Source: Bacteroidales bacterium (GTDB lineage Bacteria; Bacteroidota; Bacteroidia; Bacteroidales; UBA932). Taken from it: a stretch of 64,000 nt of DNA. The stretch spans positions 35,023-99,022 of the forward strand of contig JAGCVS010000007.1 of the NCBI GenBank assembly GCA_017962235.1, read 5' to 3'. This document shows, piece after piece, positions 26,854 through 35,413 of this stretch (the first letter of the stretch is position 1; the number at the start of each line of letters is the position of its first letter). The translations under genes were made by a program, and so were the position numbers. A model generated the notes under the pieces. It had not been told where the DNA came from and did not search any database. It was given only the letters and a program-made list of their open reading frames with translations.

Positions 26854-27627
26854 CTATTTACAAATAATTTGATCTTTGTATTTCAGGTTCACGGAGGTGT
26901 ATTTCTTGCCGTTCTGCAACGCCTGCGGACGGATGGTGCGGTAATAGCCCGCCATCTTGGAGAGCTTTGCGTTCACATTGTTCAGGCCGCCGAAGATGAA
27001 CTTCTCGTTGCAGCTGTTGGTGTAAAGCACAACATCGCCGTTCTCCTCCACCCAAATCTGCTCTATCTCGCGGCTCCAGTAAGAGTTGTTGCGGATGGTC
27101 TCGGTTAAGCCGATGAGTTCTGCAAGCCACTGCCGGCCATCTTCCGGGAAGCCGCCCTTGGCAGTGTCCGCCTTGAAGGGAAGGGCGCCGCACACAATGG
27201 GCAAATCCAGCGTCACGCCGCCGGCCAGAGGGAGCACATATCCGCTCAGGTCGCAGTAAAAGCCGCCGTCAGGCCCCTGAAAACGTACCACGGGGTTGCG
27301 CTGGGTCACCTCCAGCACAAGGGTGGAGGGGTTGCGGACATAGGCCTCAGCGTGGCTGATGGCGCTGTTGCTGCAGATATAATCTTCAAGGGCATCGGCG
27401 TTGATGTCGTTTACAAGCATCCCTTCCACTGAAGGGCGCACTATTTCGCGCACCTCTGCAGCCGATACAAAGTTCCGGTCGTGACTGTTGGTTACGATTA
27501 CGTCTATTGCATTGCATCTGAGCAGCGCTCTCTGCTGTGCCGAATAGCGCTCGGCGCAGTAGAAGTATCCGCTGAACAGCAGGCATACAACAACGAATCC
27601 CAGTATGACCAGAATCTTTCTAAACAT
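26854..27627 (-). CDS. ftsQ: Cell division protein FtsQ (POTRA domain)
   Basis: The 257-residue bitopic protein has one membrane helix at about residues 4-24, a POTRA-like domain (about 40-115, with the VRNPSTLVLEVTQRNPVVRF strand), and a beta domain to the end. FtsQ links early and late divisome proteins through FtsL and FtsB. Sequence conservation in this family is low, so the call rests mainly on position between murC and ftsA and on topology. It overlaps the end of murC by eight bases. Confidence 0.88.
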   Translation of the reverse strand: MFRKILVILGFVVVCLLFSGYFYCAERYSAQQRALLRCNAIDVIVTNSHDRNFVSAAEVREIVRPSVEGMLVNDINADALEDYICSNSAISHAEAYVRNPSTLVLEVTQRNPVVRFQGPDGGFYCDLSGYVLPLAGGVTLDLPIVCGALPFKADTAKGGFPEDGRQWLAELIGLTETIRNNSYWSREIEQIWVEENGDVVLYTNSCNEKFIFGGLNNVNAKLSKMAGYYRTIRPQALQNGKKYTSVNLKYKDQIICK

Positions 27628-28975
27628 TCTTCAGATACTCTTCTATCTGTGGTACAAAACGGTCTACATCACCTGCCCCGAAGGTCACCAGGCAGTCTAT
27701 CTTGCGGCTCTTTATGGTATCCATCAGCTGGGCCTTCTCAACCAGCATCTTGTCTTTGATGGTAACCTTGTCCAGTATCATCTCGGAGTTTACCCCCTCT
27801 ATGGGCAGCTCGCGGGCAGGGTAGATGGGGAGCATTATCAGGCTGTCCAGTCCGCTGAGCGCCGCCGCGAATTCGTCTGCAAAGTCGCGGGTGCGGGTGT
27901 ACAGATGCGGCTGGAATATGCCGCACAGGTTGCGTCCCGCAAAGATTTCGCGGATGGAGCTGATGGCTGATGCAATCTCTGCCGGATGGTGGGCGTAATC
28001 GTCTATATAAGCCACGCGCGGAGTGTTTACGTGGATGTCAAACCGGCGTTCCACGCCGCTGAAGGTGGCCACCGCCTGCCGGATTGCCTCCGGCTCCACG
28101 CCGTAGAGCAGCGCCACCGCCGATGCGGCCACGGCATTCTCTACGTTGACCCAGCCGGGGATGCCCACTTTGCAGCCGGCAATCCTGCCGCCGGGATGGT
28201 TGAGGGTAAAGGAGAAATATCCCCCTTCCAGAGGGGTTATGTCGGATGCGTAAAAGTCGCAAGGTTTGTCGTAATTGTAGCGCAATACTTTGGCCTTGAT
28301 GCCGGAGGTGTCCAGGTCGGCCCCCAGCTTGGCTACCACATAACCGTCGGCCGCCACCTGGGAGGCGAATTGTGCAAAGGCCTCTTTCACCGCCTCGTGG
28401 GTGCCGTAGATGTCCAGATGGTCGGCATCTATTGCAGTCACCACCGCAATCTTGGGGTGGAGCTGCAGGAAAGAGCGGTCAAACTCGTCTGCTTCTGCCA
28501 CCAGTACATCGCTGTGGCTCATCAGCAGGTTGGTGTGGTAATTCTTGGAGATGCCGCCCAGAAAGGCGGTGCACTTCTGCTGGGTGGCGCTGGTAAAAAT
28601 GTGCGCCAGAAGGGTGGAGGTGGTGGTTTTGCCGTGAGTCCCCGATACCGCTAGGCAATCTTTGTCGGAGGCTATCTCGCCCAGTGCGCGGGAGCGCTTG
28701 CATATGCTGTAACCCTTCTCGCGTACGAACTGCAGCTCGCCGAGGGTCTCCGGAATGGCGGGGGTGTATATCACAAATGTCTTGTCAACATTTATCGGTA
28801 CCAGGTCGGGACGGTCGTCGTAATGCACCATTATCCCTTCGCTCTCCAGCTGTGCCGTGAGGCGGGAGGGGGTGTGGTCGTAACCCGACACGTTCTTGCC
28901 GATATACTTGAAGTAGCGGGCGAGTGCGCTCATCCCGATACCGCCGATTCCTATGAAATAATAATTGTCGTACAT
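27620..28975 (-). CDS. murC: UDP-N-acetylmuramate--L-alanine ligase
   Basis: The 451-residue Mur ligase starts YYFIGIGGIGMSALARYF (UDP-binding Rossmann), with the ATP loop SGTHGKTTTSTLL, EADEFDRSFLQLHP and YIDDYAHHPAEI. It adds L-alanine to UDP-MurNAc, the first step of stem peptide synthesis in the cytoplasm. One base separates it from murG, and its end overlaps ftsQ, as in a tightly coupled operon. Confidence 0.95.
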   Translation of the reverse strand: MYDNYYFIGIGGIGMSALARYFKYIGKNVSGYDHTPSRLTAQLESEGIMVHYDDRPDLVPINVDKTFVIYTPAIPETLGELQFVREKGYSICKRSRALGEIASDKDCLAVSGTHGKTTTSTLLAHIFTSATQQKCTAFLGGISKNYHTNLLMSHSDVLVAEADEFDRSFLQLHPKIAVVTAIDADHLDIYGTHEAVKEAFAQFASQVAADGYVVAKLGADLDTSGIKAKVLRYNYDKPCDFYASDITPLEGGYFSFTLNHPGGRIAGCKVGIPGWVNVENAVAASAVALLYGVEPEAIRQAVATFSGVERRFDIHVNTPRVAYIDDYAHHPAEIASAISSIREIFAGRNLCGIFQPHLYTRTRDFADEFAAALSGLDSLIMLPIYPARELPIEGVNSEMILDKVTIKDKMLVEKAQLMDTIKSRKIDCLVTFGAGDVDRFVPQIEEYLKNV

Positions 28976-28976
28976 G

Positions 28977-30077
28977 TTACTCGCAAAGTTTCAAAACCTC
29001 TGCCGCGATGTCAGCCGCAGCATTCTTCTTGCCAAGTTTAAGGATTTCGCGCTCCATGGAAGCTATCTTCTCCGGGTCGGCGAGCAGCGCCTGGGCGGTG
29101 TCCATAAGCTGTTCGCGGGCGTCGGCATCCAGCACCATCATTGCGGCGTTCTTCTCTACCAGCGCCATGGCATTGTGCCGCTGGTGGTCTTCAGCCACGT
29201 TGGGAGACGGGACAAAGATGGTGGCCTTGCCCTCCACGCACAGCTCCGATATGGTTCCGGCGCCGGCGCGGGAGATGATTACATCGGCCACGGCGTAGGC
29301 CAGGTCCATCCGGTCTATAAAGGTCAGATTCTTCACGGCGGGGCAGGGGTGTTCTTTGAGGAACGCCTCAATCTCGCTCTTGTAATACTTTCCGCTCTGC
29401 CAGAGAATCTGGATGTCGCTCTTGTCACCCTTCTCAAGTATCCATTTCTGGACGCTCTCGTTCAGGGTGCGTGCCCCCAGGCTGCCGCCCACCACAAATA
29501 TCGTCTTTTTGGCGGGATTCAGCCCGTAATATTCATAACCCTGCTCGCGCTGAGCCTCTGTGGGCGGGTTGATGTCCTTGCGGATGGGGTTGCCGGTGAA
29601 GATTATCTTGTCTGCGGGGAAGAACTTCTCCATCCCGTCGTATGCCACGCATATCTTCTTTGCGCGGCTGCCAAGCTTGCGATTGGTGAGTCCGGCAAAC
29701 GAGTTCTGCTCCTGCAGCAGGCAGGGGATTTTCTTGCCGGAGGCTGCCCAGAGCATGGGGCCGCTGGCGTATCCGCCCACTCCCACAGCCACATCGGGCT
29801 TGAACTCACGGATAATCCTACGGGCTTTCAGCACACTGCCCAGCACCTTGAAGGGCAGGGCGAGATTCTTGAGCGTGAGCTTGCGCTGGAGTCCCGCCAC
29901 CGGCAGTCCGATAATCCTGTAACCCGCCTTGGGGACCCGTTCCATCTCCATCTTGCCCAGCGCTCCCACAAACAGTATCTCGCACTCAGTGCCGCTGGCC
30001 TTGAGTGCATCCGCAATGGATATCGCGGGGAAGATATGTCCGCCGGTGCCGCCGCCGCTAATGATTATCCTCTTCAT
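28977..30077 (-). CDS. murG: UDP-GlcNAc:undecaprenyl-PP-MurNAc-pentapeptide GlcNAc transferase
   Basis: The 366-residue GT28 enzyme has IISGGGTGGHIFPAISIAD at the N-terminus, GVGGYASGPMLWAA, and the donor-binding region DVIISRAGAGTISELCVEG. It converts lipid I to lipid II on the inner face of the membrane. The start overlaps the end of ftsW by four bases, so translation is probably coupled. Confidence 0.95.
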   Translation of the reverse strand: MKRIIISGGGTGGHIFPAISIADALKASGTECEILFVGALGKMEMERVPKAGYRIIGLPVAGLQRKLTLKNLALPFKVLGSVLKARRIIREFKPDVAVGVGGYASGPMLWAASGKKIPCLLQEQNSFAGLTNRKLGSRAKKICVAYDGMEKFFPADKIIFTGNPIRKDINPPTEAQREQGYEYYGLNPAKKTIFVVGGSLGARTLNESVQKWILEKGDKSDIQILWQSGKYYKSEIEAFLKEHPCPAVKNLTFIDRMDLAYAVADVIISRAGAGTISELCVEGKATIFVPSPNVAEDHQRHNAMALVEKNAAMMVLDADAREQLMDTAQALLADPEKIASMEREILKLGKKNAAADIAAEVLKLCE

Positions 30078-31375
30078 CTATCTTCTGTATTAAGTTGTTC
30101 TGTTTCTGTCTGTACGGCCTGGTCCCCTTCAGCTTCTGCCGCAGCGGCTTCTTCCGCCGCCTTGCGCTCTTCTTCAAGTTTGTTCACGGTGCGGCTCACG
30201 GAGAGTATTATGCCAAAGGCCGCGCTCAGCACCAGATATGCGGTGCCGCCGTGGCTTATCAGCGGGAGGGTGTGCCCTGTGATGGGTATCAGACGTACGT
30301 TTACAAGTATATGCAGGAATGCCTGCGTAGTTATCAGAAAGGCCAGTCCAAGCACCAGCGCCTGTGAAAAGGCGTCGGGACACTTGAACGAGATGCTGAT
30401 GCACCGGAACAGGAATATCAGGTACAGCAGCACTATCAGTATGCCCCCCACAAGTCCCGTCTCCTCTACTATAGATGCGAAAATGAAGTCGGAGAAGGCC
30501 ATGGAGAGGTTGTGGCGCGCGCTTCCGTTGCCCACACCCTTGCCCAGCAGGCCGCCCTCCTTGATGGCAATCTTGGCGCTCTCGCTCTGGCGCTCTTCGC
30601 GGTCCATCTGCTCTTTCTGCGCCTTGGTCATCTTGGAGAGGTCCAGCGTGGTGTCGTTCTTGCCCACAAAGTTCCCGATACGGCTCTCAACGGTGCCCAG
30701 TCGGTTGAAAATGGGAAATTCGGACGCCTTTGGCGAGATTGCCAGGGAGAGATGGAAGATGCCGAACAGGATGGCTACCGCAGCCACCGCCAGCCCCACC
30801 GTCCACATCAAAAACTTGAAGCGGATTTCCATGAAGTAGAACACCATCATGCTCACCAGCGCCAGCAGCAGGGCAGAGGAGAAGCTGTTCACCATGATGC
30901 AGGCGCATACTCCAACCACCCACACGAGCAGCTTGAGGCAGAAGCCTTTGAAAGTCTGTATCTCGCGGCTGTATTTCTCTATGCCCCAGCTGATAAACAA
31001 GATGAGGCCGACCTTGACAAACTCGAATACCTGCAAGGTGTGACCAAACAGCTTTAGGCCGCGCACGGCGCCGTTGCGCTGGTCCTGCAACGGCGGCACA
31101 AAAAGCAGCAGCAACATCAGCACCGATATGCCGAACACATACGGCGCAACCTTGCGGTAGAAATTATAATTGAAGGCATAGCAGAAGAACAGGGCGGCGA
31201 AACCCAGCGCCACGCTGCCGAACTGCTCTACATAGATGGAGGTCTTGCTCATGATGTCGGGATCCCTGCGGGTGAGATATGAACCCACAGAGAAGACCGC
31301 AATGATGGAAATCATTGCAAATATGGCCACTATGAACCATATTACCCTGTCACCTCTGAGCCGAATCCTTGCCAT
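30074..31375 (-). CDS. ftsW: SEDS peptidoglycan polymerase FtsW
   Basis: The 433-residue membrane protein has about ten helices and the SEDS motifs FEFVKVGLILF, SDFIFASIVEETG (catalytic Asp) and PLISHGGTAYLVLSAAFG. FtsW polymerises lipid II at the septum together with FtsI. A charged loop of about 60 residues (about 240-300, rich in Lys, Glu and Gln) and a long acidic C-terminal tail rich in Glu and Ala are longer than in E. coli; both are seen in Bacteroidota. The gene lies three bases after murD. Confidence 0.93.
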   Translation of the reverse strand: MARIRLRGDRVIWFIVAIFAMISIIAVFSVGSYLTRRDPDIMSKTSIYVEQFGSVALGFAALFFCYAFNYNFYRKVAPYVFGISVLMLLLLFVPPLQDQRNGAVRGLKLFGHTLQVFEFVKVGLILFISWGIEKYSREIQTFKGFCLKLLVWVVGVCACIMVNSFSSALLLALVSMMVFYFMEIRFKFLMWTVGLAVAAVAILFGIFHLSLAISPKASEFPIFNRLGTVESRIGNFVGKNDTTLDLSKMTKAQKEQMDREERQSESAKIAIKEGGLLGKGVGNGSARHNLSMAFSDFIFASIVEETGLVGGILIVLLYLIFLFRCISISFKCPDAFSQALVLGLAFLITTQAFLHILVNVRLIPITGHTLPLISHGGTAYLVLSAAFGIILSVSRTVNKLEEERKAAEEAAAAEAEGDQAVQTETEQLNTEDR

Positions 31376-31378
31376 ACA

Positions 31379-32713
31379 CTACAGGTTCCTCACAGCCTCC
31401 TTGAACTTTCGTCCGCGGTCTTCGTAATTCTTGAACAAATCAAAGCTTGCGCAGCAGGGGGAGAGCAGCACGGTGTCGCCCTCAGATGCCAGCAGGCTGC
31501 ACTGTTTGACAGCTTCCTCTGCGGAACGGGTGTCAACAATGGTGGCCACCTTGTCGTCAAAGGCGGCGTGTATCTTGGCGTTGTCCACGCCCATGCATAC
31601 GATGGCCTTCACCTTCTCGCGCACCAGGTCGAACAGGGCGGAGTAGTCGTTGCCCTTGTCGGTGCCTCCCAGAATCAGCACCACAGGGGTGGTCATGCAC
31701 TCCAGGGCATACCAGGTAGAGTTCACGTTGGTCGCCTTGGAATCGTTTATGTATAGCACTCCCTTCACGCTAAGCACCTTCTCCATGCGGTGTTCCACCG
31801 GCATGAAAGAGGTAAGCGCCTTGCGGATGTGGTCGTTGGTGATATTCATCAACTTGCCGGTGAGAGCAGCCGCCATGGTGTTGTATACGTTGTGCTTACC
31901 CTGCAGCGAGAGGTCGCTCACGGGCATCTCGTACGGGTCGCCGTTGTAGTTGACGTGCATCCGGCCGCCAAGGGTGTAGGCACCAACCTCCACCTCCCTC
32001 TCCTGAGTGATGGGGAGCATCTGCGCCTTTATCACAATCTGGTTGAGGTTCTTGATGGTGATTTCGTCGTCGGAGCAGAAAATGAAGCAGTCCTCCGCCG
32101 CCATGTTCTGGGTGATGCGGAACTTTGCGTTCACATAGTTCTGCAGGTCGTATCCGTAGCGGTCCAGATGGTCGGGGGTGATGTTCAGCAGGATGGCGAT
32201 GTCGGCCTTGAAGTCGTACATGTTGTCCAGCTGGAAGCTGCTCAGCTCCAGCACATATATGTCATAATGCTCGGTGGCCACCTGATATGCGTAGCTCTGG
32301 CCGATATTGCCGCCCAGACCCACGTTGAGGCCGACGTTTTTGAGCATATAATATATAAGTGACGTGGTGGTAGTCTTGCCGTTGCTGCCGGTGATGCAGA
32401 TTTTCTTGGCGGTGTCGTAACGGCCGGCAAACTCAATCTCGGAGATGATGGGGATGCCCAGCTCCACAGCCTTCTCTACCAGCGGGGCGGTAGAAGGGAT
32501 ACCGGGACTCTTGATTATCTCGCTTGCATCCAGAACCTTCTCCCATGTGTGGCCACCCTCTTCAAAGGGGATGTCATACTTCTTGAGCCTCTTCTTGTAT
32601 TCAGAAGAGAGGGTGGACATGTCCGACAGGAACACGTCAAACCCTTTGACCTTTGCCAGCACAGCAGCACCTACGCCACTTTCCCCACCTCCTAAAACTA
32701 CAATCCGATCCAT
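31379..32713 (-). CDS. murD: UDP-N-acetylmuramoylalanine--D-glutamate ligase
   Basis: The 444-residue Mur ligase has VVLGGGESGVGAAVLAK at the start, the ATP loop ITGSNGKTTTTSLIYY, LELSSFQLDNMYDFKA and NDSKATNVNSTWYAL. It adds D-glutamate to UDP-MurNAc-L-Ala. The length and all four ligase motifs are normal. Five bases separate it from mraY. Confidence 0.95.
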   Translation of the reverse strand: MDRIVVLGGGESGVGAAVLAKVKGFDVFLSDMSTLSSEYKKRLKKYDIPFEEGGHTWEKVLDASEIIKSPGIPSTAPLVEKAVELGIPIISEIEFAGRYDTAKKICITGSNGKTTTTSLIYYMLKNVGLNVGLGGNIGQSYAYQVATEHYDIYVLELSSFQLDNMYDFKADIAILLNITPDHLDRYGYDLQNYVNAKFRITQNMAAEDCFIFCSDDEITIKNLNQIVIKAQMLPITQEREVEVGAYTLGGRMHVNYNGDPYEMPVSDLSLQGKHNVYNTMAAALTGKLMNITNDHIRKALTSFMPVEHRMEKVLSVKGVLYINDSKATNVNSTWYALECMTTPVVLILGGTDKGNDYSALFDLVREKVKAIVCMGVDNAKIHAAFDDKVATIVDTRSAEEAVKQCSLLASEGDTVLLSPCCASFDLFKNYEDRGRKFKEAVRNL

Positions 32714-32718
32714 ATATG

Positions 32719-33975
32719 TTATCTAATCTTAAGTGTTACAATTGTCAGTACGGCCAGGATGATGGATACAATCCAGAAGCGGGAGACGATGCGCGCCTCG
32801 GGGTCGATGCCCGCGGGCTTCTGAAGCAGCGCTGCGGGCTCCTCTTTCTGGAAATGATGGTGGAGCGGAGCCATGCGGAACACTCTCACACCCTTGCCGT
32901 ATTTCTTCTTGGTATATTTGAAATAGTATCTCTGGATAATCACGGAGAGACTCTCTGCCACGTACACGCCGCACAGTATGGGGAGCAGCAGCTCCTTGCG
33001 GATAAGTACGGCGCATACGCCAATCACACCGCCCAGCATCAGGCTGCCGGTGTCACCCATGAAGACCTTTGCGGGGAACGAGTTGTACCAGAGGAAGCCC
33101 AGCAGCGCCCCCACCAGAGCCGCCATGTACACCGCAATCTCGCCGCTGGCGGGGATGTACATGATATTCAGGTAGCTGGCATACCCCACGTGGCCGGACA
33201 GATACGCCAGAATACCCAGAGTGGTGCCCACTATGGCCGCGACTCCCGCCGACAGGCCGTCCATTCCGTCGGTGAGGTTGGCTCCGTTGGAGCAGGCGGT
33301 GATGATAAAGATGATTACAAGGATATACAGTATCCAGGTCCACCACTTGCCAGCCTCGCCCTTGAGCGGGGAGAGCCAGGAGTAGTCAAACTCGTTGTTC
33401 TTCACAAAGGGGATGGTGGTCTTGGCGTTGTTCTCAACCACCACAGATGCAACCTCCTGCTGAGCGTCGGCCTCGGTGGCATGGCCGCTGCGTACGCGGA
33501 AGCCCAGCTGGCTGCTGAACAGCAGCGTGAGACCAACCACAAGACCCAGAACAACCTGCGCCAGGATTTTCTTCTTTCCGGAGAGCCCGTCCTTGTTGTG
33601 CTTCACAATCTTCGCATGATCGTCCAGATACCCTATGAATCCCAGCCATGCGGTGGCTATAATCAGTAGGATGTTGTTCAGGTTTGTCAAGTCGCCAAAC
33701 AGCAGTATCGGCACCAGCACAGCCAGCGCTATTATCATTCCGCCCATGGTGGGGGTGCCCTTCTTGCTGAGCTGTCCCTCCAGGCCCAGGTCGCGGATCT
33801 CTTCTCCTATCTGCTTTGCCCTCAGCTTCTTGATGATGCCGTTACCGGCCCACAATGCAGTTATGATGGCCGCCAGCGCGCAGCACACAACCCTGAAAGA
33901 AATGTAGTTCATCAGGCCTGCACCGGCGAAATCGATGCCTTGGGATTGTAACCAGTTGAAAAGATGATATAGCAT
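32719..33975 (-). CDS. mraY: Phospho-N-acetylmuramoyl-pentapeptide transferase
   Basis: The 418-residue membrane enzyme carries KKGTPTMGGMII, FIGYLDDHAK (Mg-binding Asp pair), NLTDGMDGLSAG and MAPLHHHFQKE, the MraY hallmarks. It attaches phospho-MurNAc-pentapeptide to undecaprenyl phosphate, making lipid I. As in other Bacteroidota MraY, an extra segment of about 60 residues (about 180-240) separates two of the helices. Confidence 0.95.
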   Translation of the reverse strand: MLYHLFNWLQSQGIDFAGAGLMNYISFRVVCCALAAIITALWAGNGIIKKLRAKQIGEEIRDLGLEGQLSKKGTPTMGGMIIALAVLVPILLFGDLTNLNNILLIIATAWLGFIGYLDDHAKIVKHNKDGLSGKKKILAQVVLGLVVGLTLLFSSQLGFRVRSGHATEADAQQEVASVVVENNAKTTIPFVKNNEFDYSWLSPLKGEAGKWWTWILYILVIIFIITACSNGANLTDGMDGLSAGVAAIVGTTLGILAYLSGHVGYASYLNIMYIPASGEIAVYMAALVGALLGFLWYNSFPAKVFMGDTGSLMLGGVIGVCAVLIRKELLLPILCGVYVAESLSVIIQRYYFKYTKKKYGKGVRVFRMAPLHHHFQKEEPAALLQKPAGIDPEARIVSRFWIVSIILAVLTIVTLKIR

Positions 33976-33988
33976 GGCGTTTATGTTT

Positions 33989-35413
33989 CTATAGCGAGTT
34001 GAATACTTCTGTTATGACCTCTTTGTCGTCAAAATGATGTTTTTCAGTGCCGATAATCTGATAGTCCTCGTGCCCCTTGCCGGCCACCAGTATCACCGCT
34101 CCCTCCGGGGCGAACACAATCGCGCTGCGAATGGCCTCGGCGCGGTCTGTGATGAACACCGATTTGGCACGCGCGGCGGCGTCCAGCCCGGCGCGGATGT
34201 CGGCAATTATGTCCTCGGGTTTCTCAGTGCGGGGGTTGTCGGAGGTCACCACCACCCGGTCGGCATATTTTGCGGCAATCTGTCCCATTTCGGGGCGCTT
34301 GGTGCGGTCGCGGTCGCCGCCGCATCCGAACACGCAGATCAGATACTCTCCCTTTGCGGCGTCCTTCAGCGTCTTGAGTACATTCTCAAGGGCATCGGGG
34401 GTGTGAGCGTAATCCACAACGGCAGTGATGTTCTTGCCGCCCTTGATATATTCCAGGCGGCCGTCCACAGCCTTCATCCCGCTCAGCAGGGTGAGCGTCT
34501 CCTCTTTGTCGGCGCCAAGCAGTATTGCGGTGGCGTATACCGCCAGCAGGTTATAAGCGTTGTGGGCGCCTATGAAGCGGGTCCAGACCTGCACGCCATC
34601 TATGGTGAGCTGCATGCCGTCCATAGTCTCTTCCATCAGCCGGCAGCGGAAATCGGCCATCTTCTTGCAGGAGTAGCGGTAAATGTGCGCCTTGCAGTTC
34701 TGCACCATTACCTCGCCGTTGGCGTCGTCTATATTGACAAGTGCGAAAGCATCCTTGGGCAGGCCGTCAAAGAAGGCCTTCTTGCAGTCGCGGTAGTTGT
34801 CGAATGTCTTATGGTAGTCCAGATGGTCGTGGGTCAGGTTGGAGAAGATGCCGCCGCGGAAGGTGATGGCAGCGATGCGGTCCTGGCTCACAGCGTGGGA
34901 GCTGACCTCCATGAAGCAGTATTCACAGCCGGCGTCGGCCATCTCTGCCAGAAGGGCGTTGAGCTCCAGCGGGTCGGGAGTGGTGTGGTCGGTGTGATAG
35001 CGCTTTGTGCCGATATAATTGGCTATGGTGGAAATCAGGCCACAGGCATAGCCCATGGATGTGAACAGGCGGTAGAGCAGGGTGGCGGTGGTGGTCTTGC
35101 CGTTGGTGCCGGTCACTCCCACCAGGTTCAGCTTGGCAGAGGGGTTGTCGTAGAAGTCGGAGGCCAGGGTGGCCAGCGCACGGCGGCTGGAAGCAACCTT
35201 GATGTACTCCACGCGGCCGGCTTCTACCTTCTCAAACGCACCGTCGTTCTGGTAGACCACAACGGTGGCGCCGTTCTCCACAGCCTTTGCAATAAACTTG
35301 TGGCCGTCTGCCGCATTCCCCTCTATAGCCACGAAAAGGCTCCCCTGGGTGCACTTGCGGGAGTCGGTCTCAATTGCCCGTATCTTCTTGAGGTCTAATT
35401 CTTCCAGTGTCAT
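33989..35413 (-). CDS. murE: UDP-MurNAc-L-Ala-D-Glu--meso-diaminopimelate ligase
   Basis: I start at MTLEELDLKKI, whose ATG overlaps the ftsI stop by four bases (ATGA); an upstream in-frame Met inside ftsI is unlikely. The 474-residue protein has the ATP loop GVTGTNGKTTTATLLYRL, EVSSHAVSQDRI and, late, VVTSDNPRTEKPEDI. The DNPR signature is that of meso-diaminopimelate-specific enzymes, so the peptidoglycan should be of the DAP type. Confidence 0.95.
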   Translation of the reverse strand: MTLEELDLKKIRAIETDSRKCTQGSLFVAIEGNAADGHKFIAKAVENGATVVVYQNDGAFEKVEAGRVEYIKVASSRRALATLASDFYDNPSAKLNLVGVTGTNGKTTTATLLYRLFTSMGYACGLISTIANYIGTKRYHTDHTTPDPLELNALLAEMADAGCEYCFMEVSSHAVSQDRIAAITFRGGIFSNLTHDHLDYHKTFDNYRDCKKAFFDGLPKDAFALVNIDDANGEVMVQNCKAHIYRYSCKKMADFRCRLMEETMDGMQLTIDGVQVWTRFIGAHNAYNLLAVYATAILLGADKEETLTLLSGMKAVDGRLEYIKGGKNITAVVDYAHTPDALENVLKTLKDAAKGEYLICVFGCGGDRDRTKRPEMGQIAAKYADRVVVTSDNPRTEKPEDIIADIRAGLDAAARAKSVFITDRAEAIRSAIVFAPEGAVILVAGKGHEDYQIIGTEKHHFDDKEVITEVFNSL